NCBI GenBank assembly: GCA_020832285.1
Contig: JAFIFB010000059.1
Coordinates: forward strand, 53,341 to 117,340
Reading direction: 5' to 3'
DNA: 64,000 bases
Origin: Balneolaceae bacterium
Lineage (GTDB): Bacteria > Bacteroidota > Rhodothermia > Balneolales > Balneolaceae
In this document: piece after piece, positions 17,967 to 27,713 of the stretch
Numbering within the stretch: position 1 is the first letter of the stretch
Layout: the number at the start of each line of letters is the position of its first letter
The notes under the pieces: generated by a model
Told to the model about the DNA's origin: nothing
What the model saw: the letters and a program-made list of their open reading frames with translations, nothing else
Databases searched by the model: none
Made by a program: the position numbers and the translations under genes

Positions 17967-20861
17967 ATGAACGCTTCCCAATCCTTCATCAGTGATCTGA
18001 AACAAAAAATCAAAGGCGATATTCTTGACGACAGCCATTCACTTGGAATGTACTCTACCGATGCGAGTGTTTACCAGATCCGGCCGGTTGTTGTGGTTTT
18101 GCCCCTGGACGAAAAGGATGTAAAAAAAGCAGTTGCCATCGCCAGAGATTTCAGCATTAAAATACTTCCCAGGGGAGGCGGAACCAGCCTTGCAGGACAA
18201 ACTGTTGGGGAAGCGATGATACTGGACTTCTCTAAATATATGAACCAGGTACTGGAGATCAATCCAGAGGAGCAATGGGTCAGAGTTCAGCCCGGAATTG
18301 TGCTTGATGAACTGAATCATCAGCTTAAAAAACATAACCTCCATTTTGCGCCGGATCCGGCCACAGCCAGCCGTGCAAATGTGGGCGGTATGATCGGCAA
18401 CAACTCCTCCGGCACAAAAAGCATTCTGTATGGAAAAACGGTGGATCACGTTTTGGAAGCGCGTGTCTTGCTGGCCGATGGAACCGAACTTCAACTGAAA
18501 GAACATTCACCCGGTGATTACAGTGCTATTGAAAAAAATGGCACTCGTGAAGGAGAGATATATCATCAATTTCGAAAGATTATTGATGAGAACCGGAATG
18601 AAATCAAACAGCGCTTTCCGAAAGTGATGCGCCGTGTTGGCGGATATAATTTTGATGAATTTATCCACACCAACAACTGGAATTTATCGAAGTTAATTAC
18701 GGGAAGTGAAGGTACACTTGCGGTGACTCTGGATGTTAAACTAAACCTTGAGCCGCTTCCAAAATATAAATCCGTCGTAGTTGTACATTTTTCGGAGTTG
18801 AAACAGGCTCTTCACGCTGTTCAGCCTATTGTGGGATTTGGACCGGCAGCAGTTGAAATCTTGGACCGTACTGTGCTGAAAATGAGTCGCGAAAACCTGA
18901 TGACCCGCCATCACTGCCATTTCCTGGAAGGAAATCCGGAAGCAATTCTTATCACCGAGTTTTACGGCAGCAAACCATCGGATGTGGAAAAGCGCCCGCA
19001 GCAGATGATCAGCAAGCTGAAAGAGCTCGGACTCGGCTACGCCTACCCCCTTTTTCCTGAGGGTAAAGTGTATGAGGATGTCTGGATCGTTCGCAAAAAA
19101 GGGCTTGGGTTGATGCTCGGCATCAAAGGCAACAAAAAGCCGCTGCCATTTATTGAAGATGCAGGTATTCCGCTGAACGTGCTGCCGGAATACATCCAAG
19201 AGGTATTGGCGATTTGTAAAAAATATAACACAGAAGTTGCCATGTACGCACACGCCAGTGTAGGTGTCATACATGTGCGGCCGATCCTTGATCTTCGGCA
19301 GGAACAGGACATTCAAAACTTCCAGCATATCGCCGATGAAACCTTCGAACTGGTTATGAAAGTGGGCGGCTCCTGGAGCGGAGAGCATGGCGACGGCCTT
19401 GTTAGAAGCGCATACAATGAACGCTTTTTCGGTACCCAACTTTACAACGCCTTCAGAGAACTGAAAACCCTTTTCGATCCGTATAATCTGATGAACCCCG
19501 GAAAAATTGTGGATGCCCAGCCCATTATCCAGAACCTGCGTTACGGTACAGTATATACCGATCAACCCGTAAAAACAGAATATAAATACCGTCAGGAGAA
19601 CAGTTTTCGCGAGTCGGTTCACATGTGTACAGGTGTTGGTGAATGCCGTAAAATGCTGGGAGGAACAATGTGCCCGAGTTTTAAAGCCACACGGGATGAA
19701 GAGCACTCCACACGCGGTCGCGCTAACGCACTCAGGCTGGCCATGTCGGGACAGCTCGGAAAAGAGGGCCTTGCCAGCGAACGGCTTAAGGAAGTTCTGG
19801 ACCTCTGCCTCTCTTGTAAAGCGTGTAAATCGGAATGCCCCAGCAGCGTGGATATGGCCAAAATGAAGAGCGATGTAATGCAGATCTACTACGACGAACA
19901 CGGCACCGGGCTTCGCGAAAAACTGATTCAAAACTCATCAACAGCGGCATCCCGAATGGCTGGAAAACTTGCCGGTCTGGTGAATAAGGTGCAAGCATCC
20001 GCACCCTTCCGGCATGCCCTGGAAACATTTGCCGGGTTCGATCGCCGCCGGACCCTTCCCTCCTACACCTCCGAGCCTTTTTACCGCTGGTATGAAAGCC
20101 TGAACGGTTCCCGCTATCGAAGTGACAAACAGGTGGTACTCTTTGCCGATACCTACCTCAATTATCACGAACCGGAGATCGGGAAATCGGCCGTTAAACT
20201 GCTGAACGATTGCGGTTATGAAGTGATCCTGGCAAATGTGGGATGCTGCCAGCGGCCCAAAATTTCATCCGGCTTTCTGAGGGAAGCCAAAAAACAGGGG
20301 GCCGGTACACTCGAAGGGCTCAGGCCGTACATCAACCAGGGGCTTACGGTAGTAGTTTGTGAACCGAGCTGTGCATCCGCACTGAATAACGATTTTCCAG
20401 ACCTGATTGATGACGAAACGTTCGCATCCAAACTAAAGCAGCAAGTAATGATGATTGATGATTTCATTGCACAGGAGATTGCCAAAGGTGTCATTCGTAA
20501 AAAGATCAAATCAAAAACGAAGGATTTGCTGATTCACGGCCACTGCCATCAGAAGGCTCTTTACGGAACACACGCCTGCAAGTCAGTAATAAGCCATAAT
20601 GGTTCCGGTGTGGAAGAAATTCCTTCTGGTTGCTGTGGTATGGCCGGATCATTCGGATATGAAAAAGGCCATTATGAAATCTCTGAAAAAATCGGTGAAA
20701 TGGAACTTTTTCCCGCTGTCCGGGCGATGAATAAAAACACCACACTGGTTGCCAGCGGGTTCAGTTGCCGACACCAGATAGAACACTTTACGGGTGTGAA
20801 ACCCAAACACTGGGTAGAAGTTGTGGAAGTGCATGATAATGGGGCAAATTTGAATGAATGA
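17967..20861 (+). CDS. YdiJ-like FAD-binding and Fe-S oxidoreductase (D-2-hydroxyacid dehydrogenase)
   Basis: This 964-residue fusion joins a GlcD-like flavoprotein to a GlcF-like iron-sulfur part. Residues 30-260 are FAD_binding_4 (LPRGGGTSLAGQTVGEA, NVGGMIGNNSSGTKS). Residues 280-530 are the FAD-oxidase C domain (HVRPILDL, SWSGEHGDGLVRS). Residues 550-630 hold Fe-S cysteines (CTGVGECRKMLGGTMCPSF and CLSCKACKSECPSS). Residues 690-950 hold two CCG-type modules (NVGCCQRP, HGHCHQKAL, SGCCGMAGSFG). The family oxidises D-lactate or D-2-hydroxyglutarate and passes electrons to the respiratory chain. It stands alone after a repeat-filled gap. Confidence 0.92.
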   Translation: MNASQSFISDLKQKIKGDILDDSHSLGMYSTDASVYQIRPVVVVLPLDEKDVKKAVAIARDFSIKILPRGGGTSLAGQTVGEAMILDFSKYMNQVLEINPEEQWVRVQPGIVLDELNHQLKKHNLHFAPDPATASRANVGGMIGNNSSGTKSILYGKTVDHVLEARVLLADGTELQLKEHSPGDYSAIEKNGTREGEIYHQFRKIIDENRNEIKQRFPKVMRRVGGYNFDEFIHTNNWNLSKLITGSEGTLAVTLDVKLNLEPLPKYKSVVVVHFSELKQALHAVQPIVGFGPAAVEILDRTVLKMSRENLMTRHHCHFLEGNPEAILITEFYGSKPSDVEKRPQQMISKLKELGLGYAYPLFPEGKVYEDVWIVRKKGLGLMLGIKGNKKPLPFIEDAGIPLNVLPEYIQEVLAICKKYNTEVAMYAHASVGVIHVRPILDLRQEQDIQNFQHIADETFELVMKVGGSWSGEHGDGLVRSAYNERFFGTQLYNAFRELKTLFDPYNLMNPGKIVDAQPIIQNLRYGTVYTDQPVKTEYKYRQENSFRESVHMCTGVGECRKMLGGTMCPSFKATRDEEHSTRGRANALRLAMSGQLGKEGLASERLKEVLDLCLSCKACKSECPSSVDMAKMKSDVMQIYYDEHGTGLREKLIQNSSTAASRMAGKLAGLVNKVQASAPFRHALETFAGFDRRRTLPSYTSEPFYRWYESLNGSRYRSDKQVVLFADTYLNYHEPEIGKSAVKLLNDCGYEVILANVGCCQRPKISSGFLREAKKQGAGTLEGLRPYINQGLTVVVCEPSCASALNNDFPDLIDDETFASKLKQQVMMIDDFIAQEIAKGVIRKKIKSKTKDLLIHGHCHQKALYGTHACKSVISHNGSGVEEIPSGCCGMAGSFGYEKGHYEISEKIGEMELFPAVRAMNKNTTLVASGFSCRHQIEHFTGVKPKHWVEVVEVHDNGANLNE

Positions 20862-20880
20862 GTGGTACATTATATTTACT

Positions 20881-20925
20881 GTAAGCACCGAACGAAGCGA
20901 TTCCCGTGAAACGATATCCGGGTTA
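20881..20925. repeat. 45-bp repeat, copy 1
   Basis: The sequence GAACGAAGCGATTCCCGTGA and the following ACGATATCCGG recur at 32028-32072 with a few changes. Both copies are intergenic and downstream of a gene stop. Confidence 0.6.
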
Positions 20926-21008
20926 ACTCATAGTTCAAAGTATATTGAATTCCACATCAAACTCTTTATTTTTCGGATGCACTACGAACCTGTGATATTA
21001 AAGCCTTC

Positions 21009-21623
21009 ATGATTCCATCCGAAAATAGAAACTTGGTCCTTAAAACAGCCATCAACCTCGTGCTTGATTATGTTCGATGGACCCAGCTTGTCCCAATGAT
21101 TATCGGATGGGCATTTGCAATCATCATGGTGCTCGCCCTTTTTTTTATCTCTTTTGAAGGACAGATTGATTCGATGCTGCAGCGTGCCGAACCCTACGCT
21201 GAACGACTCCTGGGTCCTGCACCTGAAAACACCGAAACATCAGGTTCCGGTACCGTTGAATTAAGCGGTGACGATATCATCCCCTGGATATACCGCATTT
21301 GGGGTGCTATTGCCTTTATAATGTGGATTTTCAGTGTTATCCGGACAAAAATCTGGGGACCATCTGAAAAGAAAAGGCTCAAACGAAAAATTACACTCAT
21401 CGCACTTGCTGTCATCAGTTTTGTTGTGCTGAATCTGCTCTTTTTTATGATAATGGGTTCGTCAAATACAAGGGGAGAGTTGATTATTGCTTTAACATTA
21501 CCGCCCATTTTACTATTTATCGTAAGCTGCTGGGGAGTGGGAATCAGCCATTTTATCAGCAAAATTCAAGAATGGGTGGAAACGCTGGAGTTTGGCGCAA
21601 AAGAGAATATGGCTATTAATTGA
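21009..21623 (+). CDS. Four-helix membrane protein of unknown function
   Basis: The 204-residue protein has hydrophobic segments at about 28-48, 95-112, 128-150 and 160-180, separated by a Glu/Ser/Gly-rich loop (55-85) and a basic KKRLKRK stretch after the second pair. No domain is recognised. The positive-inside rule puts both ends in the cytoplasm. It stands alone between the YdiJ-like gene and the convergent T9SS gene. Confidence 0.7.
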   Translation: MIPSENRNLVLKTAINLVLDYVRWTQLVPMIIGWAFAIIMVLALFFISFEGQIDSMLQRAEPYAERLLGPAPENTETSGSGTVELSGDDIIPWIYRIWGAIAFIMWIFSVIRTKIWGPSEKKRLKRKITLIALAVISFVVLNLLFFMIMGSSNTRGELIIALTLPPILLFIVSCWGVGISHFISKIQEWVETLEFGAKENMAIN

Positions 21624-21738
21624 AAGCTCAAAATTACACTTCTTGGGAGTTAAGCGTTGAGGTTTTTCAAACTACTACTCTGTATTACTTTGGAAATTTA
21701 AAACCCACAATGTTTCCAGAACCAATAGTCTAAATGAA

Positions 21739-24700
21739 TTACTTTATCAGAGTCAGCTTTCTTGTAAAAACCTGGGATCCTGCCGATAGTCTGTAGATAT
21801 ATACACCACTGGCAAGCTGAGAACCATCAAAATGAATTGAATGGCGTCCTCTTTCAAGCACATCATTTACCAGAAGAGAAATCTTTCGGCCGGTGAGATC
21901 ATAAACAGCAAGCTGCACACTGCTTTGAACAGGAAGTTCGTATCTGATTGTAGTTGTCGGATTGAATGGGTTTGGAAAATTTTGGCTCAGTGAAAATGAT
22001 GTTGGCAGATTCGTTTCAGCTTCATTTGACAACCGTATTACAAATCGCTCTGAGTTTGACACAGCTTTTTGTGGATGAAACTTGTTTGCCACGACTTCAG
22101 GATCTTCTGAGCAAGAAAGTACATTCATATTCCTTTTCATCGATCTGTTCACCTGAAATGTGTAACTGAACGAATCATCCAAAGGTATAGTCACATTTTC
22201 GTGCATATCTACAAATACAAGATCCGCTAAGCCGGATTTAAGATTAAAATCTGTTGCAGAAATCGTATAGCTGCCCGGTTTTGTAGTCTCAAGGATTACA
22301 GGTATTTCAAGCTCATTGTAGGTGGCAGGAAAAATCCCCGTATCCAGCATGATCCCGTTTTTTCCGGTTGCCAGCATAGCATAATTTTCTGAAAAAGGGG
22401 TTAACTGGAGGGCATCACCACGGATCAGGCTGCTTTTCCCTTGCTCTGAGAAGGTTAACCAGGCAGAATTTTTAAGGCCTTCGCCTTCCAGTTCCAATCG
22501 AACAAATTCCCTGTAATTCTCTTTGCCATAAAATTCTGCATCTCCTGATATTCGGGCAGATTCACTAAATGTAAGTGAGGCGTCATCTCCAGCATTTTGA
22601 ATAAAAAAGCCCTGAAACGGTGCGATTAACCCGTTGGTGAAATCTCCACTTTGGGATGATGCACTATATGACAACCAGGCTCCTGCATCTTCACCACCAG
22701 CGCTTCTGTCATATACATAGGCTACATCGGTTAAACTCGTTCGCTCAAGCTCATTAAAATCAATGGATCCAGTATATGGATTTCCGACCAATGTCCAGCC
22801 ATCACTGTTTTCATTCAGTTCAGGGCTTACATCAGCCAGCCGTTCAAACCCGCTAACTGTAATTGTAACGGGTTCTGTATCATCGGTTCCGTCAAAATTA
22901 TTATCAGAAAATACACTTACGAGGAAGCCCGTTCCTGCTGGTATTTCCTCATTCATATCTCTTACCGGCTGCCAGAAACTATCACTGCCTTCCCAATCGC
23001 TGCTTTCATTAGGTGCATTATTAGGCCAGGTAAATATGTTTGGGTCGCCCGGCTGATAACTGGACCCTTCAGCACCCTGAGTCCAAATTTGACCAAGCAG
23101 GTCGGCATACGACCCGTTTTGTATAGGTGATGAAAGTGTGCGCCAGCAGGCCCCTAATGAAAGAATAACTTCAAACTCACTCTCTCCAAGAATATCAAAT
23201 GGATTGCTTTCACCAGTAACTGTAGGGTCATCCTGCGATACGACAGTGATGATAACATTGTCTGCCCCGTTAAGCGCAGTAATTTGATGAACAGCAAGAA
23301 CGCCATCCACAAAATTGGCTGTAACTGACGACCCGGCCGTTGCATCGAATCCAAAACTGAGTGTTACGCTTCCAGTGAAATTGGTGAAAATTTCGCCGGA
23401 ACCGTCCAGTGCAGTAATTCGAATAAAGAATGGCTCGTTTGGAGTTTGATTGGCAATATCTCCTTCATTCAGAAGATTCCCTTCAGCATCAACATATTCA
23501 ATTAAAAACGATTCTACACTTTCAACTGTTACACCGTCTGATTCTTCACTCTCTCCACTCGTCCCTCCGGCATTGTTGGTAGCTGTTACTACAGCTCCCT
23601 TGAAAAGATCACCTGGATCATAATCAACACCTTCTTGAAATTCCACAGAACCGTTCCCAGTTTTCGTTGCAACAGGCTCACCATCTATGTAGAGTGTTAC
23701 CTCTCCAGACGTTCCGGTAACTTCAATGATATCATCACCTGTAGAAATACCCGGCGTAACAGTTGGAGGATCTGTTCGATCAGATAAAATAGTAACTGGA
23801 TCTGAAAGTTCACTTTCTGATTTATTGGGTGCAATTGCAGTGGCTGTCAACGTACCTCCTCCACTCAGATCTACACTCTCCAATTCCCAACTTCCAAAGG
23901 TATCAACAATGGCTGTACCCACAGATTCACCATCTATAAATACAGTAATGGTTGTTCCTGCATCCTCAGCCGAAGAACCTTCAATGGTTGCGTTTGTTTG
24001 TGATGTAAAATACTCACCGGTAATAACTGGTGGTGTGGTTTGCAGTATTGGGTCCTCTTCACTGCTTGGCACAACATTCGCTGTGTTTGAAACCTCGCTT
24101 GTTACACCTGTGCCAGAATCCCGTGCAATTGCCGTTATTTCATTACCGGTTGACAATGATAAATTCTCAACAGTCCATTCTCCATTGACAATATCAACGG
24201 TACTGATTAGGATTCCATTAATGTAGAGAATTAGCTGATCACCCTCACTTGCTGTACCTGTAATCTCGGTATCATCCGATGTATATTCGTCAGGATCTAT
24301 TATGGGTGGAGCTAAAGTTGTAAGATCATCAAGTGATAATATGGGTGAACGTTTTGTAAAACAATCAGGATTTTCTGTCTCTAAGAATATAATTTCATAA
24401 GACTTCTCACCGTCTAAACCAGTATTATTAACGCCATCGAGATCTAAACGCAGAAAAAAACCATCTGTTTCTGTAGTTTGGAGAAGTTCACCTCGATCGC
24501 CTGAAATCTCTGTGAAATGATATGGACCTGCTTCACCTTCAACTGTTAAATTGCCACCAGTTCTATCTCTAAACTCACCTGGGATTGTTGTGCCTGCCTG
24601 ATATACCAAAATACTAACATTGGTTGCACCCAATTCATCTATTAATGCATCCAACCCGGGAGCAGTTCCCTCAATACTTTCAATTCTATCTGCACTACCA

Positions 24701-25866
24701 GTACCAACTTGAGTTACGGTAATCGATCCAAATGATATGGAACTCAGGCAAGGTTCTCCAATTCCATCGATAACTACTACCTCATTACTTACTTCAGATT
24801 GGTCTTTCCCTGATGCGGTGGCAACTGCTGTAACTATATCGTCTTCATCCAAAGGCCCGATTCCGGATATCGACCAGGTAAATTCTGCAGTGGATTGCAC
24901 TGTGCCTACAGATATCCCGTTTACAAAAACTTCAATACTGGTTCCTTCCACTTCGTTAATAAAACCGGAAATAGACGTACTACCTGAAAAGAGGGGTGCA
25001 GAAATAGTGGGTGTATTAGTAAGGTTTAGAATGTCTCCAAAGCCCGAACCACCTTCAGTCAGATTATCCAGTGTTGTGGAGGGGACTGATTCAATATAGC
25101 TTACTAAAGCACTGTTTCGATTTCGATAAAGACTATCATCTACACCAGCAATATCTGACAATGTACCCGTGATTCCACTCTGTGCCCGTGTAACGGTGGT
25201 GGCTACAGCTTTGAATGGTTCTGTTGGTGAAAGCAATCCTTCTAAGGCGGATAATGGCACATAAAAATCATAGAAATATCCGGTCACATTGTTAATAGTC
25301 AGATCGGATATCGCTTTTTGAAAGTATGGATTCTCTCCGCCTGGAAGTGTATTTGAACTCGTTACTCCATTTTGATCAAGTTCATAAATTGTAACTCCGG
25401 TACCTGTTTCCAAAACCACTTCGAACTGGAAACCGGGATTGGTTTGGGTATAGTTTGAAGATTTGGGCCCGAAAGCATCAAAAGCTGTATTAAACAGAAA
25501 ACTATACCCTTTCGAAGCCGTAGACTGGCCGGCAAGGCGTAATCTGAATAATACCTTCTCATTTTCGCTATCATAAAACATAAAGGCAGACGGGCTTCCA
25601 TCCTGGCCAGCAATAAGATCAGTATGGCCTCCTGAAGCCCCGGTTCGCGGGTCACCCAATGGCTCTTCCTGTAATTCTGGTAATCCGTAAAAAGGAATCC
25701 CCTGGTCAAAAACATTACCCGTACTGTTCGGATCTAATACCAAACGTCCCTCCTGAGTAGATGCCGGCTTGTAAATAAACCCTTCGGATTGAGCGAATGC
25801 AGCAGGTGAAAAAATAAACCCTAAAAGAATAAGCAGAGTAATCAGCTTTGCACTGTGGTTTGCCAT
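21739..25866 (-). CDS. Large secreted protein with Ig-like repeats and T9SS sorting domain
   Basis: I chose ATG at 25866, which gives a clean signal peptide (MANHSAKLITLLILLGFIFS, then PAAFAQ); an in-frame TTG lies 12 bp upstream. The 1375-residue product has an N-terminal domain like secreted choice-of-anchor proteins, then several repeated Ig-like units of about 85 residues between 280 and 800 (for example ITVFIDGESVGTAIV, LYINGILISTVDIV and VEVFVNGISVGTV), and a sorting domain at the end (SQNFPNPFNPTTTIRYELP, then GVYIYRLSAG). This marks export by the type IX system and attachment or release at the outer membrane. A surface or adhesin role is plausible but not shown. Confidence 0.9.
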   Translation of the reverse strand: MANHSAKLITLLILLGFIFSPAAFAQSEGFIYKPASTQEGRLVLDPNSTGNVFDQGIPFYGLPELQEEPLGDPRTGASGGHTDLIAGQDGSPSAFMFYDSENEKVLFRLRLAGQSTASKGYSFLFNTAFDAFGPKSSNYTQTNPGFQFEVVLETGTGVTIYELDQNGVTSSNTLPGGENPYFQKAISDLTINNVTGYFYDFYVPLSALEGLLSPTEPFKAVATTVTRAQSGITGTLSDIAGVDDSLYRNRNSALVSYIESVPSTTLDNLTEGGSGFGDILNLTNTPTISAPLFSGSTSISGFINEVEGTSIEVFVNGISVGTVQSTAEFTWSISGIGPLDEDDIVTAVATASGKDQSEVSNEVVVIDGIGEPCLSSISFGSITVTQVGTGSADRIESIEGTAPGLDALIDELGATNVSILVYQAGTTIPGEFRDRTGGNLTVEGEAGPYHFTEISGDRGELLQTTETDGFFLRLDLDGVNNTGLDGEKSYEIIFLETENPDCFTKRSPILSLDDLTTLAPPIIDPDEYTSDDTEITGTASEGDQLILYINGILISTVDIVNGEWTVENLSLSTGNEITAIARDSGTGVTSEVSNTANVVPSSEEDPILQTTPPVITGEYFTSQTNATIEGSSAEDAGTTITVFIDGESVGTAIVDTFGSWELESVDLSGGGTLTATAIAPNKSESELSDPVTILSDRTDPPTVTPGISTGDDIIEVTGTSGEVTLYIDGEPVATKTGNGSVEFQEGVDYDPGDLFKGAVVTATNNAGGTSGESEESDGVTVESVESFLIEYVDAEGNLLNEGDIANQTPNEPFFIRITALDGSGEIFTNFTGSVTLSFGFDATAGSSVTANFVDGVLAVHQITALNGADNVIITVVSQDDPTVTGESNPFDILGESEFEVILSLGACWRTLSSPIQNGSYADLLGQIWTQGAEGSSYQPGDPNIFTWPNNAPNESSDWEGSDSFWQPVRDMNEEIPAGTGFLVSVFSDNNFDGTDDTEPVTITVSGFERLADVSPELNENSDGWTLVGNPYTGSIDFNELERTSLTDVAYVYDRSAGGEDAGAWLSYSASSQSGDFTNGLIAPFQGFFIQNAGDDASLTFSESARISGDAEFYGKENYREFVRLELEGEGLKNSAWLTFSEQGKSSLIRGDALQLTPFSENYAMLATGKNGIMLDTGIFPATYNELEIPVILETTKPGSYTISATDFNLKSGLADLVFVDMHENVTIPLDDSFSYTFQVNRSMKRNMNVLSCSEDPEVVANKFHPQKAVSNSERFVIRLSNEAETNLPTSFSLSQNFPNPFNPTTTIRYELPVQSSVQLAVYDLTGRKISLLVNDVLERGRHSIHFDGSQLASGVYIYRLSAGSQVFTRKLTLIK

Positions 25867-26341
25867 CGTGTATACCAAAATCTTGACATGTAGTTATCGA
25901 TAAAAAGCCTCTAAAGGTATTATTTAATAGTCGTTTTTTATTAATTAAATCTTTTTAACATTTTTAATATAGATAAAACATCACCCCTTTACATTTATTT
26001 ATTTAATCTTTTTGATATAATTGCTTTAATATATTTACCGCCAATACCTTGCCATCTTTTCATAGTGGCAGTGCTGAAAGCACCTCTCATGTTAGTGATC
26101 ACTGCGGGGCAGGTTAAAGGCCCACCGTTGACAGATTGGTTTGATTCCTAACCGTTTGGACCCATCCCCTTCCCTATGCCGCAACTGCACGGCACAAGGA
26201 AGGGGTGACGCTTTTCATAGATTCGAAATAATTGAAATTATAATCCTTTTTGAAAGTGGATTCTGTCACTTTTTAAATAGTGTTGCCTGCTTTTGGGCAA
26301 GATGAGGGGCTACTGGTGACAGTTTGGTTTTTGTCGTTGAG
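25867..26341. other. Non-coding gap with a deleted copy of the L repeat
   Basis: No gene. Bases 26153-26331 are an internally deleted copy of the L element that follows: it keeps the GGACCCATCCCC head, CACGGCACAAGGAAGGGGTG, and the tail beginning GAAAGTGGATTCTGTCACTT. Two related copies side by side suggest repeated insertion or duplication at this site. Confidence 0.65.
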
Positions 26342-26775
26342 AGTTGGCCCTATCCACTCGGACCCATCCCCCGGCCCCTATTCCGCAAATACACGGCACA
26401 AGGAAGGGGTGACTTTATGAAATGTTTATGAATAGTTTTCCAATAAGAAGTCCCTCCTTGTCGAGCTGGCGCTTTTCCAGTGGAATAAGGGGCTGGGTTT
26501 GGATTGATGGCCGTGGGGATTCGACAGACGAGAAAGGCACTCGTCAGTCGATTGGGGTGGATTCCCTCGTCTGTCCAGTGCAGTTCTGGACTGACGAATG
26601 AGAAGGCTATGACCTGGATTTCAGGTAGGGATTTCCCCAACGGGATGCCTTTGGCAAGGGTGGGTCTGAAAGTGGGTTCTGTCACTTCTGAAATAGTGTT
26701 GTCCGCCCTACTACGTTACCCAATACGTTAAAACTTCGAGGGTCAGGAAAACTTCGAAGAGCAAGCAGGTTTTTG
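26342..26775 (-). repeat. L repeat, copy 1 (inverted partner at 61239-61683)
   Basis: About 440 bp. The core 26449-26701 is nearly identical (about 97%) to the reverse complement of 61303-61556. The head carries GGACCCATCCCCCGGCCCC, and the tail carries CACTTCTGAAATAGTGTTG then ACGTTAAAACTTCGAGGGTC. An open frame through the core is conserved in both copies but has no ribosome-binding site or domain. No transposase is present. Confidence 0.85.
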
Positions 26776-26895
26776 GGAAAAATTATGAGCTACTATTGTC
26801 ATCTTGCTGAAATAGAGCGCAAGAATCTGTGAAATATACAACACACGTATATACCCCTATAACACAATTCCGGCTTTATTCTCACACATTACATC

Positions 26896-26936
26896 TGTGA
26901 AACTATCTTCACAACTCTTCTGCAGATTGCGGGAAT
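26896..26936 (+). promoter_or_regulatory. Shared stress-gene leader, copy A
   Basis: The first dyad is TGTGA-N8-TCACA (TGTGAAACTATCTTCACA) and the second is CTGCAGATTGCGGG, ending in GGGAA 14 nt before the chosen ATG at 26950. The same arrangement precedes three other genes (30240, 32249, 33900). Confidence 0.6.
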
Positions 26937-26949
26937 AATGGATCTTTCT

Positions 26950-27162
26950 ATGAAAAAAGCCGGTCTCATCATATTGGTGTTAGGTGTATTAATAATACTG
27001 CTAACCGGATTCAATTCTGAAACCAAAGAACAGGTAGCTGATACCGGGAATTTGGAAATTACTGCCGAAAAAACAATCAGAGCAAACTGGTCGCCCATGA
27101 TAGGAGTTGCAATAATGACAGTGGGTGGAATTATTTTTATTTTGGGAGGGAAAGAAAGATGA
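26950..27162 (+). CDS. Small two-helix membrane protein
   Basis: The 70-residue product begins MKKAGLIILVLGVLIILLTG, has a short polar middle (residues 21-47) and a second helix near 50-64. Proteins of this shape recur in Bacteroidota as unnamed stress-linked membrane proteins. An ATG 12 bp upstream is in frame, but the constant 14-15 nt distance from the leader motif seen at four genes supports this start. Probably induced together with the cluster at 29-35 kb. Confidence 0.7.
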   Translation: MKKAGLIILVLGVLIILLTGFNSETKEQVADTGNLEITAEKTIRANWSPMIGVAIMTVGGIIFILGGKER

Positions 27163-27287
27163 TCTGGGGGCTTACACTTTTGATTATATATTTGGTGAGA
27201 AAGTATAAGACTGATCGTGTAGAAATATACGGGCAAAATGAAAATAAAAAAGGCATGGTCGATGAACAAAGCAAATTCACCGCCTGA
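27159..27287 (+). CDS. Possible 42-residue peptide overlapping the previous stop
   Basis: The ATG overlaps the preceding TGA (ATGA), typical of translational coupling. The product begins MIWGLTLLIIYLVRKY, so it could be a single-helix membrane peptide. Its last third runs into the decayed signal-peptide region of the phosphatase relic, so the frame may be accidental. Confidence 0.25.
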   Translation: MIWGLTLLIIYLVRKYKTDRVEIYGQNENKKGMVDEQSKFTA

Positions 27288-27289
27288 TT

Positions 27290-27694
27290 TTTTCTGTTCC
27301 TATCCATATCTCCTGAGAAAAAAAACGATCAACTTGCAATTCCTAAAAATGTAATTCTGCTCATCGGTGACGGGATGGGTTATACTCAAATTACAGCAAC
27401 TAAATATGCCCATGGAAGTTTACATATGACCTCCATGCCTTATCACGGAGCAATATTAACACACTCACTAAACCGAAGGGTTACGGATTCTGCTGCTGCC
27501 ACAGCTTTAGCAACCGGTCATAAAACCAACAACGGAATGGTGGCAATTCTGCCTATTGGAACCCATCTGCAGAACTCTTTACCGGCAGTTTTGATAATAC
27601 AGATATCACCAGGAAGCTTTTTTCACTTTGGGGAAAACAGATAGAAGAGCCGGACAGTATTGGAATGCAATTACATCAGTCAACTCAAAATTAG
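27290..27694 (+). pseudogene. Alkaline phosphatase relic with large internal deletion
   Basis: The first part encodes an alkaline phosphatase N-terminus: PKNVILLIGDGMGYTQIT, then VTDSAAATALATGHKTNNGM, which contains the phosphorylated-Ser motif. Directly after, in another frame, comes the family's C-terminus: SAELFTGSFDNTDITRKLF, ending at TAG 27692. Roughly 300 codons between them are gone, and the signal peptide region just upstream is out of frame. The gene is dead. It sits convergent to the desaturase gene. Confidence 0.75.
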
Positions 27695-27713
27695 CCTGAA
27701 TTAATCCCAAACA

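Noticed and set aside
18741..19931. 396-residue antisense frame in the YdiJ-like gene
   Set aside because: It mirrors a strongly conserved FAD/Fe-S enzyme and has no motif of its own.
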